Below, piece by piece: positions 1 to 10,962 of a stretch of DNA of 64,000 nucleotides. The stretch is from Portulaca oleracea (taxonomy: Eukaryota; Streptophyta; Magnoliopsida; Caryophyllales; Portulacaceae): positions 34,603,249 to 34,667,248 of the forward strand of contig CM055877.1 of assembly GCA_029582165.1 (NCBI GenBank). The letters are read 5' to 3'. Positions within the stretch are counted from its first letter, which is position 1. Each line of letters begins with the position of its first letter. The position numbers were made by a program, and so were the translations under genes. The notes beneath the pieces are model-generated. The model made no database searches and was not told where the DNA came from. It worked only from the letters and a program-made list of their open reading frames with translations.

Positions 1-560
1 CCCCACTTCATTTTCTCTCATTTGCTCTCATCTTCTTTCATTTTCTCTCATCTTCCCATCACCTCAAATATTGAAGATTGAAGATTGAAGAATATTGAAG
101 AATATTGAAGAATATTGAAGATTACTAAAGATTGAAGATATATATATTCATTACATTTAAGTTTTTTTTTTTGTGTCCTATTAGTTATTAAAATTGTTTT
201 AGATATTTTGTTTAATTGTTTAATGTAAGAAAGTTTGTGTAATAATCAACATTATTAAATATATATTTATGATAATTTTTTTTTGTTATTTCTACATATA
301 TATATATATTTATATGAAATTGTACATGCATGAATGGAAGATATATATCATTTATTATTATACAAAATGTATTTTATTTTCATTATTAATGTCTCCACAA
401 TTCTTATTACACAACTTTCTTATAAATTATAAAAAAATTTAATTTGCTCTATTTTCTAATTATAACCCACAAAATATATTATGTAGTTGTAATTAGATAT
501 ATTGAAATTTATTTATATTTACCGATATTTCAAAAAAAAATTATTTCAATAATGTAAATT

Positions 561-700
561 GGCGTCTGTTTTGAGCCTTGTCAACATACGCCTTTTTGGA
601 AAAGGCGGAAAAGGTTTATGCGTCTGTTTATATCAGACGCCAATTCCTATTTGGCGTTTGTTTATGCCTGTATCAGACGCCATATAGGGACGCCTTTTGG
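561..700. repeat. Subterminal-type inverted words (GGCGTCTG / CAGACGCC)
   Basis: The word GGCGTCTG and its complement CAGACGCC recur in both orientations in about 140 bp, with further partial copies (ACGCC, GGCG). Repeated short words in alternating orientation are typical of the subterminal regions of CACTA-type transposons. No terminal CACTA motif was found next to it, so assignment to a DNA transposon end is inference. Confidence 0.4.
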
Positions 701-943
701 CATGAATTCTACTAGTGAAGACCTAACCACGTCGCTTCCAAGAGGATTAACAACTGCAATGGATTCAGGTATTCCTGTTTATATTTATGTTCTTTTGATT
801 CGACATATTGGATTCTGGGTATATAGTGATTGATTAACTATTGTTTAATCCCTACATAACAGAGATATTGAAGAAGATGAATACGATTTTGAGGATAAGG
901 GGGCTAGGGTACCACTTTTGATTTAACTATTATTATTTTATAG

Positions 944-975
<32 letters not shown>

Positions 976-991
976 CATTATTATCATCATT
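944..991. repeat. (TTA)n microsatellite
   Basis: An uninterrupted run of TTA triplets followed by interrupted TCATTA copies. A simple sequence repeat just upstream of the solo LTR. Confidence 0.9.
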
Positions 992-1025
992 CCATTTCAA
1001 TTCTTAGCCAAACCACTTCATTTAT

Positions 1026-1689
1026 TGTTGGGTTTTATGGCCCAAAATCTCTTTGATTGAAGGAAGGAAGGAGCAGGCGCTACCAGCACCTCACAACAAC
1101 GAACTGAGAATCCAGACGCTACCAGCGCCACACTCAGTGGCTCCCCGATACAAGACGGTGCCAACGTCCATAGGGCGCTACCAGCGCCTAGGTGTTTTGT
1201 TCAACGGTGGCGGATGTTCGTCTTTTATTTCTAGGTTTTATAATATTTAACCTAGTTTCCCTTTCCTTCATTCTACTATAAATAGAGGTCTTTATTCTCC
1301 TTGTAATTTAGCGCCAAGAAACCAATGTAGTCGATGTGAGAGCCTTCAAAACTCCCCATGAGGGAGGTACGATGTTATTTTCACATCTTCACCCTACTCA
1401 TCCCTAGGTTGTGAGAGTGTATGAGAGGGTTCACACATATATTTTACCTCTTGTAATATCTCCTTTTTCTACTAGTGGATATTGGTTGTCGCCCGTGGGT
1501 TTTTCTCCAAGTTCTTCGGTTTCCCACGTAAAATACTGTCTCACCTTTTATCTTTATTCTTGCCTCTCTCTACCATCATCCTCGATTCCATAATCATCCT
1601 ATATTTCCTTCCGCTGCATATATTGCTCTATTTCACACCCTAACGACTGATAAACAACTGGCAATGAGATCTGAATCCGATCCCTAACA
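1026..1689 (+). mobile_element. Solo LTR, copia-like, 664 bp
   Basis: The segment starts TGTTGGG and ends CCCTAACA, the TG...CA form of an LTR. It is flanked by TTTAT (1021-1025) and TGTAT (1690-1694), a 5-bp target duplication with one mismatch. A TATA box (TATAAATA, 1277-1284) lies about 250 bp in, after four GC-rich dyad words between 1073 and 1189 with the core CGCTACCAGCG. No internal region or primer-binding site is attached, so I read it as a solo LTR left by LTR-LTR recombination. A truncated relative lies on the minus strand at 62776-63008. Copia affiliation is inferred only from size and termini. Confidence 0.7.
1073..1189 (+). promoter_or_regulatory. U3 dyad-word cluster of the 1026 LTR
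   Basis: Four imperfect palindromes sit within 120 bp: near 1073 (GGCGCTACCAGCACC), 1117 (ACGCTACCAGCGCC), 1153 (GACGGTGCCAACGTC) and 1172 (GGGCGCTACCAGCGCCT). They lie about 90 bp upstream of the TATA box. Position in the U3 region suggests regulatory sites, but no function is shown. Confidence 0.6.
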
Positions 1690-1694
1690 TGTAT

Positions 1695-3845
1695 GGATTC
1701 TAATTCCATACTCATCCCTCCAAGATTCTAATTTTATACCCATTCCATTCCCAAAATCTCTCCAAACAGGCTCTAATTGGATTTGGCGATTGGCAGTCTC
1801 GCTCTCCGCCATAAAGTTTGTAAACATTTAGCAAAATGTGAAAGAGCGAAAGTCGACCCTCTCCAAAACCTACACACACCTACAATTGTATGAATGCTTT
1901 GATTGAACCTTAGTGTCACAACTAGCTTATTAAATTATTCATTAATTAACTATGTAAGGGTATAGTATATGTAAGAACTTCGTTAGTAAACAAATAAAAA
2001 GTTCATCCATCTTTCTATGTAAAACTTGCATTTTTTTTATTAATTAATTCATTTTTACAAACTACCATCAATTTTTTTCTTAAAAATGTTGAGTAAATTT
2101 AGTCACCATAAAGAACAGGCCTAAAGTGGTATATGGATTGCAAGAAAGCACCATTGTGGTGTACATATTCCCTTCTTTTTTTTTGGAGGAAATTAAATGA
2201 AATGATGGACATAATTACACTGTAGGAGAGTTAGGATAACAGGAGGGAAAGCAAGGGGAGCACGTATTATATTCCCATGATGCTGATGCTGCCTTTGTGT
2301 AGTTGATAGAAGCAATTGTTTGTTGTTTATTATGGAATGAACACAAGACAAAATAAAATAATGGGAACTTTTAGGAAAAGAAGTGTATGGTACGTAATTC
2401 TATCACCTTTTCATTAAGAAAGCTGTCATTTCAAAATTAGAGCAACTTTTCTTCCTCATGCAAAAACCTTTAAACTTTAAGTCTGTCCCAGCTACCCACA
2501 TTCTGTTAAGTGTTAACTATTCTTTCTTCTCAATCACTTCCTTGCTCTTGGATATTGCTTTCCTCCCACATGGCCACATATCTACCCAAGATGCTCATTT
2601 GCAGCTTAAAAAAGCCCCCACAAAAAAACTAGTCTATCTTTTGAGTAGATAATGCCATATTTTGCTTTTAATATTGCTTTTCTAGCTAAGAGAGTGCTTT
2701 GCTTTAAGCAAAAGCAGCTCATTTGAGGGCTTATGCTCCTCCATTCGATCTAATGGCCCGAAGATACCTGCATTTATCCTTAATTCTTTCTATCATATAT
2801 ATGCCAGCATCCACCATATAAAGTAAACTAGTTCACAACCCAACTTATACTAAAAATAACCTACTCCAGTTTTTGGACTCATACATATATATATAACTTT
2901 TCTTGCTCCCTAACCTCAGTATGTAGTATAAATGGGAACACACAGTACTTTCCATCATTGATACATGAAAAAAAAAATTCCAAAACATAATCCTACCTTA
3001 CGCGCTTACACCCCGTTGTGCTTTGTGTGGGAGCCTGCCCAAAACAGAGTAAAAATTCGCAACGGACATTGCAGAAAATTATAAACAGTAACAATTTGGT
3101 AGCCCTAAAATAAAAGTAATCAACAAAGAAATTAAAATTTGCTACACCTGAAAACATCTCAACAAAGTGTTTGTCTTCTTTTGTAGACTATATATCATTT
3201 CTCCTTACGTAGTTTTACTGCAATCTTTTAATCTTCAAGGACGATGTCTAAGCCACAATCAAACTCTACTACTGTAGTTGTGTGCAGTTTATTAATTATT
3301 AACTCCATTAAAAATGAATAATGTATAATTTAGTTAATTATTGTTTTGTGATTTGCCATAATCAGACGTCCTTTGATAAAGTATAAAACTGCCCAAAAGT
3401 GAGAATTAATGCCATAAAGGAAGATAAAAATAATAAATGAAAGAAAAAAAGAAAAAGAACAAAAGAGAGGCTTGACATTGAAATAACCAAAAGGCAACGC
3501 AACAATGATCCTTTATTTAACTTAAATTCACAGATACAAAATTGCTAACCAAGGGTTATGGCAGGGTTTTGTATCTATTCTTACGTATAGCTTATTCTTA
3601 TTTAACAAGTTAACTGTTAAGGGACGAAAAAGGGGTTGGGATAAAAGCAATCTTGGTATTTTCCTTTTTATTCATACCAACTCTCCTTTTCTAGCGCTTT
3701 GCATAATGCTTTACTATTTAAATTATGCGATGTGCTTTCTTACCTTTGTATGTCTTTTTAGGCCAAAAAAGGTACAGACTTTTTGACTGAGGACTAAGAA
3801 AATGAGAAACACATAGGAATTATCCCATAATGCGATGGACAAGAT
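1695..3845. other. AT-rich intergenic DNA, nothing recognised
   Basis: About 2.1 kb of AT-rich sequence with no long reading frame, no LTR-like termini and no similarity that I can see to other parts of the window. It ends abruptly where the truncated Tat/Ogre-like LTR begins. It may be host intergenic sequence or an old unrecognised repeat. Confidence 0.5.
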
Positions 3846-4733
3846 AACACCACGAAAAGAGCCTTTTTCCTACCCATTTGTCACCCCCTTTTCATCCATC
3901 TTTTCCATCCGCTTATGGTTTTATTTTGGCATCTTCAAGAGAAGCATTCAAGGCTTTCAAAGGCATTCAAAGAGGCTTCTTCAAAGGCTAGGCAAGGCTT
4001 CCATCTAAAAAAGCACAATGTAAGCTCTTATTTGTTTCTTCCTTATGTAAATAAAGTTTACATGTTGTACTTTCTTCTATTCTTATTTTTGCATGTTTAA
4101 TGAATTGAAGTAATTCCATAAAGTTCTTATTTATCTCTCTTAGATCCAAATTTTATAAAAGCATTCTTAAAACTTTTAGTAGAGTCTTTCCTTTTGTGAG
4201 AGGCGAATTCTTAAGGTTCCTACTTTTCGAGTTCGTAGCCTTTCCCTCGGATCCATCCTTGGGTTTCGCAAGCGGAGTCTTTCTTGTTTTCTCTTTGGTT
4301 TGCCTTGGCTTTTCCCTTAAAAACTCGGGTGGCGACTCCCATTTCGAACTAAAAGTACATCAGGTTGCATAAATTATGGTAAAACATGGTTTTACAACGT
4401 GCCGATGCAACTTTAAGGCCTTTTCTTTATGTAATTCTAAATAATACTTGCATAAATTGCTTTCTTCCGAGCCTAACATTTGAATGAGCAAATTGGGTTA
4501 AATTTAAAAGAGTTTGGAACAAGTTGATGTTCACTGTTAAAGGTTTAATTCCAATGACTTGTAAAATGTACATATAAAGGGAAAGTGATTTTACAAATAT
4601 TATGCCTGAAATGTGTAATTAAAATTCCTTAAAGGGCCTTTTTAAAAGGTTCAAACTGCATCACAAATCACCGAATCACACCCCAATCCACGTGGATATT
4701 CGAAAGCCCAAACAACGAGGAAAAATGTCCACA
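3846..4733 (+). mobile_element. 5' LTR, truncated
   Basis: Collinear with 29585-30284 plus 31276-31410 of the right LTR, with small indels. It lacks the first ~1.3 kb of the LTR, including the start and TATA box. It also lacks the MULE found in the right copy: the stretch near 4586-4600 reads through the MULE target TTTTACAAA once, as an empty site. It ends AATGTCCACA. Confidence 0.85.
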
Positions 4734-4740
4734 GGAGTTT

Positions 4741-4758
4741 TGGCGACTCCACTGGGGA
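4741..4758 (+). promoter_or_regulatory. Primer-binding site of the Tat/Ogre-like element
   Basis: TGGCGACTCCACTGGGGA lies 7 bp after the LTR end. It has the form of primer-binding sites used by Tat/Ogre elements (TGGCGACTC...GGGGA type, usually assigned to a tRNA-Arg). The tRNA assignment comes from knowledge of the family, not from this window. Confidence 0.7.
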
Positions 4759-6239
4759 GTTTTAAAAGAGAGTAAAACTTGAAAAAGTTTAGTGTGCTTT
4801 AAAATTTTTGGATGGAAGATAAATTTTTACTTTATAGTATTTTGTCATTCTTTTTTTTTTTTGGCATAAATGCATTGCATATACCGGGCTACCTCTCGGC
4901 CACGTGTGTGGGTTGGGTTGCACTTTAAGCGACAGTTTAAATTTTCCTTAAAACTACAAAAAAGTACCCATGGGATGCAGGACCGGTTATACTCAATTGG
5001 TGCCTTTACACCGAAAGAGCCTTAGTGACCACATCCACTCATGCATCACTCTTCGAGGTCTCCACACGAGCCACAAAGAGCAACACTGGCCCCACACATT
5101 CAAGTTGCCTTTACAATGAGAATGCACCAGGGGCGAGTACATGAGCCGATAAGCCCCATCTAGCCAATAACCAATTTTCTACATAGAGCCTTGATTTAGG
5201 ACACCCCTTGTTCATATGTATGCTATGTGCTATGTGTTTCCTTTTGCTGTAAAGAGTCGACCCAAGTCAAGAGATGTTGCTCTAGTCCATACAGTAGTCA
5301 TTGGGCTGAGAAGAGTCATGTTTACAACTAGGTTAATTAACCTAAAAAATTATGGCTAACCCAGTGGCCGAGCCCATTTATCTACAAAGGTTAATTATCC
5401 AAGTTCTTAAAGTAGACTCAACTCGTCTTTGATGATTCTACATGGCCCTTTATGGCATTCTCTTAACGAAGGTCCAGTAAACTTGATTAAGTAAAAAACA
5501 AAGTTAGTGGGTAAAGTCTTAGACTGCAAAATAATCACCGGGCTAGAGTAATTTAATTTATCGAGTTAATTATCGAATCTGTCACACTTATGGACGGCCC
5601 GTGGTTAAGCCCAACCGTAACGGATTTGGTAATTAAGTCCATAAATCAATTATAACTCGCTCGGTGTTGGTTTTATTCAGTCCTTTATGATACCTGCTTT
5701 CCGGTAATTAAATAAATAAAAAAACAAATTAGAAAGAAGGGTCGTCGGTCCTGTCAATCGTTATTTTAGTCCGCATGGCAGCACATGGCTCGAATTAAGT
5801 CTGAGTCGGTAGCCCAAATTACGGATTCTCCTTAAAACGGTCGGCCTGTGGATGGGGTCCATCCGAATTGAGAAACATTAATTTGTGCTCCTTGACTTAG
5901 GCTTGATTCGCCATGCTTGACTTTATTCAGCCTCTTGTAATGATTAATTATCCTAAGGTCCAAAAATAAATCTGATTAAAGTCAAAACAAAGATAGTGGA
6001 TAATGTCTTAAACTGCATAATAGTCACTAGGCTTGAGTAAATTAATTTATCGAATTAAATATTGAATCCATCACAAATTCATGGTCGGCCCGTGGTTAGG
6101 CCCAACCATTTTGGATTTGGCAATTAAGTCTATAAATTAGATATAACTCGTATAATGTTGGCTTCATTCAGTCCTTTATATTATCCACTTTCCCTGAGTA
6201 AATAAATAAAACTTGTTGTACTATGTGTAGATACGTATA

Positions 6240-6440
6240 AATATGTGTTCGTGTAAACACGTGTTTGAGTCTTTGTTAGGTGTAAATACGTGTTTGAGTT
6301 TATTGTGTTTTTGTTAACACGTGTTTGAGTCTTTGTTAGGTGTAAATACGTGTTTGAGTTTGTTGTGTTTTTGTTAACACGTGTTTAAATCTTTGTTAGG
6401 TTTTTTGTTAACACGTCTTTTGAGTCTTTGTTAGATGTAA
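6240..6440. repeat. 60-bp tandem repeat with CACGTG boxes
   Basis: CACGTG occurs at 6258, 6318 and 6378, exactly 60 bp apart, inside a repeated GTGTTTGAGTCTTTGTTAGG phrase, followed by a decayed fourth copy. A short minisatellite in the interior of the large retroelement. Confidence 0.8.
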
Positions 6441-7088
6441 ATATGTGTTTGTGTTTGTCGTGTCCACTTTAGAGTCGGACCCAATTTTGAGATACTGTTT
6501 TAGTGCGCATAATAATCATTGGGTTTGAGAAGAAAGGAGTTTACAAACTTGATTAATTAACCTTAAATTTTATGGTCGGCCAGGTTAATTAACCTTGTTT
6601 ATCGATTTATTTCAACTCACCTTTGATGGTTTTATTAGGCCCTTCTTAGCATTCTCTTATTTTGGGGTCCAAAGAAAATGATTAATACATAAACAAAGTC
6701 AGTGTGTGTTGTTCTAGCCCGCGTAATAGTCACAAGTTTAAAGGAAATAAATTTATAAACTTGATTACTAAGTCCTAAAATAAATCAATGGTCGGCCCGT
6801 TGGTAGGCCCATCCATGTTGGATTTATTGGTTGAGTTTATAAGTCCGTTCTAACGCACTTTTGATGGGTTTACTCGGTCCTTTACAACAATAACTTTCCA
6901 TGAGCGTAAGTAAATAAATATGTTGGGTCTTAAATAAAAAAAGAGTGTGTAAATAGAAAGTCTAGAATTCAGGTGTCAATCCGTCAAGCATTATTCCAGT
7001 CCGCATAATAGCTAATTTAGCTTGAGCGGTCTTTGGTTGTGGTAATTTGGGGTTTTAAAGTAGGGCTGTCATATCTATAGGGATGGTG

Positions 7089-8255
7089 TGTTAGGTTATC
7101 AGAAAATTGGTTTGGTAAGGTTTCAAATTTGCAGGAAGCAGTAAATAATTGAAATTACTAAACTAATAAAGATTGAAAGCAATAAAAACTAAAGAAACAT
7201 GAATTGAAAAATCAAACTTAACCTAAAAGAACAAAAACAAGAAACTAAACAAGAAAACGAATGCATATTCAAGAAAGCAATAAATAACAATCTAAATTGC
7301 AGGGAAGAAGATTATATTACTCGCATTGTGAAATAACGAATTTACTAACTAAATTAAAAGACTCGATGAAATAAATGAGTAAAGTATATCGACAGTCTTC
7401 TCTTCACTCTACCTCCCCTTGCTAGCATCACGAACTCTCCCGAACAAACGAAAGTCGTGATTCGGATTACTAAGAATCCCCAAATCGTCACTTGGAAGGA
7501 GAATTTGTAAACCCTTAATCCTCCTCTTTCACTAAAAATTGGAATTTGGTTGTGAACTAATACTAATAACTCGAACTAACAAGACTAGAAACAAAAAGCG
7601 AGAAGAACAAGAATTGAAAACTTGAATTGGATTAAAGATTGAAAGAGTGAATTACAATCGAAGAATAATAGTAGTAAAAGCAAGAAAAACGATGAACTAA
7701 ACCCTAGAACAATAATGCTAAGAACGAGTAAACTTAAAAAAAAGTAACTATGATAATTCGTCTAAAAATTAACTACGATAATTCGTCTAACTCGCGGCCG
7801 CTAGGTCTTTTTATAAGCAGTGAGTGAAAAACGCAGCTAGTGTTTTATAAACGCAGCCAGTGTTTTGTGTTCCGTCTTTGAGTTTTCCGTAGAAAAACGC
7901 AGCCATCGTTTTATAAACGCATCATGCGTTTTGTACTGCTCGACTTTTCTCACTTTCTGTCACAAGCACTGCCTGCGTTTTAGAAACGCAACTAGCGTTT
8001 TTGTCTTCCGCTCATTCTTGGGCCAAATCTCGCGCGATTGGGCCGCTTCTTTTAATTCTTCTTCTCATCTTCTTTTCAATTCTTCAATTCTCTCTTAAAT
8101 TTTCATCTTTTCTCCACTTTTTTTCACTTCTCTATGAATTTGGATTAAGATATGCAAATCACACTAATTTTCCAATCAAGTGAAGAAATCGCAACAAAAA
8201 GTACTCAATTTACGGTCTTAATTCGACTCAAAATGAGACCGAACAAGTGGACACA
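7089..8255 (-). mobile_element. LTR-like insertion on the minus strand (boundaries uncertain)
   Basis: Read on the minus strand this segment starts TGTCCACTTG and ends AACCTAACA. It has a TATA-like box (TATAAAAAGA, plus-strand 7806-7815) preceded by five dyad words (7827-8002) of the form AAACGC...GCGTTT. It interrupts the repetitive interior of the large element. I could not find a matching target duplication or a primer-binding site, so it may be a solo LTR with shifted ends or an old fragment. Confidence 0.45.
7827..8002 (-). promoter_or_regulatory. U3 dyad-word cluster (AAACGC..GCGTTT family)
   Basis: Five copies of an imperfect palindrome occur at about 7827, 7849, 7894, 7916 and 7984, for example AAACGCATCATGCGTTTT and AAACGCAACTAGCGTTTTT. 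They lie immediately upstream, in minus-strand sense, of the TATA-like box near 7810. The architecture matches the clusters in other LTRs of the window although the outer arms differ. Confidence 0.6.
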
Positions 8256-8439
8256 AGTTTGTTAGTTCAAGTGATGGATCCTCCTTAAAACGGTCAGCTT
8301 GTGGTTTAAGCACATCTGAATTGAGAAACCCTCACTTGCGCTTTCCAACTTATGTCAATTCGCTATGTTTGACTTTATCTGGCCCTTTTTAATGCTCTTG
8401 TTGTAAAAAGTTTTGTTGTTTAGAGTCATATAGAAGTTA

Positions 8440-9780
8440 GAATCCGTAAACCTGTGCCACAGTTGAGTCAGTATGTAGGTGTCTTACACGTTAGGAGGTG
8501 TCATATATGGTCTAGTAAACCTAGGACACGGGTGAGTTTGAGTCAACATGTATCTGTGTAAACCCAGGTTATGGGTGAGTCTTTGTTTTAGAGTCAGTGT
8601 GAAATGTCTTTCAGTCATTAAGACGTTTCATGCAAGGTCGTGTCATATGTGAGTCTTTTTTTGAGTCAACCAGTGAGTTTTTTTTTTTTTTTGGGTCTAA
8701 TGTAAACCCATGTCATGGGTGATTCTTTGTTTGAGTCAACATTTGTCTAGTAAACCCAGGTCATGGGTGAGTCATTGTCAATATATGTCTTGCATTTTTT
8801 TTAGTCAAATGTAAACCCAGGTCATGGGCATGTCTTTGTTTTAGAATCAATATGTGTCTTGCATTTTTTTAGTTAGTCAAGTCTAAACCTAGGTTTAAGG
8901 TAAGCCTTTGTGTTAGTGTCTACATGCATGTGTCTTGCATTCTTTAGAAAAGTTTCATATAAAAGTCTAGGATGAGTCTTTATGTTAACATCTGTATGCA
9001 TGTGTCTTCCATTTTTAGAAAGTCCTTTTTTAAACACAAGTCATGGGTGAGTCTTTGTTTTAGAGCCTACATGTAAGTGTCTTTATTTCATAGTCAGCAT
9101 GTAAGTTTGTTTATTTCAGAGTCTTCGTTTTAGAGAGTCAGCAAGCATGTATCTTTTATTTTTAGAAAGTCCAATGTAAGCCCATGTTATGGGCGAGTCC
9201 TTTCCTGTGTCAATATATGAATGCCTTGCATTATAGTAGTCTCTTATAGGGTCTAGGTGATGCAAACCCATGCCATGGGTGAGTCGTTAAGTCATTTTTT
9301 CAAGTTAGCATGTAAGTGTTTTTCATTTGTTAGGAATTCTCGGTAAGTTTGTGTCCAGAGTCATCGTGTAATTACCTGTTTTTTTAGAAGTCCAGCGTAA
9401 ACCCGTGTCATGGGTTTGTCTTTTTTCGTGTTGGCATGTCATGCAAGTGTCTTTCGTTTTTTTAGGGAGTTTAGTGTAACCATGTCATAGGTTAGTCTTT
9501 CGGGTCAAAATATAGGCATTTGCACTTTAGTAAGTCTCATATAGATTTTAGGACATGTGGACCCATGGTGTGCTAAGTCGTTTTCTTGAGTCAGCATATA
9601 GAAGTCTTGCATATGGAAGTATTGCATCTTGGGAAGTCCCATGTAGGTCAATTAGCACGTTCAAACCCATGCGCTGCGTGAGTCTCATGAGTCAGCATGT
9701 AGGTGTTTTTCATACTTTAGGAAGTCCCATATAGGTCATTTAGGACATGCATGCATTGGGATGGGTTTTTCTTCTTTTGT
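8440..9780. repeat. Degenerate ~60-80-bp repeat series (GTAAACCCATGTCATGGGTGAGTC)
   Basis: The phrase AAACCCA.GTCATGGGTGAGTC recurs a dozen or more times with variable spacing, alternating with AGTCAGCATGTA and GTGTCTTGCAT phrases. Copies are strongly diverged. CCCATGTCATGGG is itself a dyad. This fits the hypervariable untranslated repeats known from Tat/Ogre-type elements. Confidence 0.7.
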
Positions 9781-10299
9781 CTAGTGTCAACTGTTAAGGT
9801 CAATGCCTAAGCCAACAATAAAGGGAGTATTGGGGCAACATGAAATTCTGCAACTATAACAGATCCGGGGACATGACACAGAGAATTGTTGGACATTGAA
9901 GAATAAGAATGAGGACATGATCCAGTTAAGAAACTGCCTACCGAAAGCAGCGGAAAGTACCAGATAGAACATGGATTCCCCATACGAACACAGAGAGGGC
10001 ATAACATCAAGCAGCTTTAGAGTTTGCTACATTCCTGATTGTCAAGCATTCATTTTTGGAGTCTGTTAGAGTTAAGAGTCGGTTCTTAATTCATGTCTTG
10101 AATTTAGTTGCTCTTGTTGCTATTTGTTCAAAAAGAATTTCGTGCTTGTACTCCTGATTTGAGTTGAAAAGTTCTCTCGTCCATTCACCATCCTTACAAA
10201 CCAAGTCTGACAATTTCACCTTCTCTTATCATTCCATCTTTATCTTAGACCTCGTTCCCATCCTTTCATTTTCTTGAATCCTGGGTTAGAGAAGAAAAG

Positions 10300-10870
10300 A
10301 GAAATTAAAAAAAAAAGAGTGATGAAAAAAACAAGAGTGAAAAAGCTATAGAGTGGCCGGTTTGATAACCTCATTGAGGCAAATTGGGCAAAAGGAGAGA
10401 ATAAGATTGATGAGAGAAGTCAACCTGCACCTCCCATCCAGCAGGCTGAGCAAAAGGAGAGTGTTGTCAAGAGTGACCAAGTCAAATAATATCTCTTAAG
10501 TGAACGCTCCTCATTAGAAATCTGCAGCTTAACCAAATGTGCCGAGGATAGGGGGCTTTCGCCTCACCTTCATTTCACCACCAACATTATCCTCATCTTT
10601 CTTCCGATCTCGGCCTACCTATCATTTACATTTCTAGCATTTTCCATCAACATCAGCCTTTTCAAAACCCTTTCATTCATTAAACCAATCCAAAAGGTGT
10701 GCTATGACCAATGGAGAATAGGGAGGTGACACATGAAGAAGTTCAAAAAAGAGAGCAAAAAAAAAAAAAAAAGAGAAGTTGAGAGACAAAAAAAAAAGGG
10801 AAAGGGAGGAAAGCAAAAGAAAAAAAGAGAAGGAAATAAAAAAAAGAAACAAAAAAGAGTGGAGAATAAG
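10300..10870. repeat. Purine-rich low-complexity tracts
   Basis: A/G-rich runs near 10290-10350 and 10740-10870. The long frames that cross them are Lys-rich or, on the other strand, Phe/Ser-rich low-complexity translations and not genes. Confidence 0.7.
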
Positions 10871-10962
10871 AAATTAGAAGGCGGAAATAAAGAGTCATGC
10901 ACACCAGAAAAATCCTATGAACCTTTCCCAACTCAAACCTTTCCTATCTCAAATCTTCACCT

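Larger units (their letters stand above)
1..1020. other. AT-rich flank without a recognisable gene
   Basis: Low-complexity AT-rich DNA with short direct repeats near 70-125 (tandem GAATATTGAA-type words) and several A/T runs. No reading frame resembles a known protein. A stretch near 862-905 encodes an acidic peptide (DIEEDEYDFEDKG) directly after an AG dinucleotide and could be a captured exon scrap, but nothing supports a gene around it. Confidence 0.5.
4759..10962 (+). mobile_element. Degenerate repetitive interior of the Tat/Ogre-like element
   Basis: No open frame of useful length. Diverged long repeats recur near 5520-5720, 6000-6200 and 6700-6900. They share phrases such as GGTCGGCCCGTGG, AATTAAGTC..ATAAAT and TCAGTCCTTTA. 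A second family (CTCCTTAAAACGGTC) recurs near 5830 and 8280. This looks like repeatedly amplified, decayed untranslated sequence. No gag-pol remnant was recognised, but very degenerate coding would be missed by eye. Confidence 0.6.

Noticed and set aside
2458..4100. Small frames (60-65 codons) in AT-rich DNA
   Set aside because: No motif, no coding composition, and length expected by chance.
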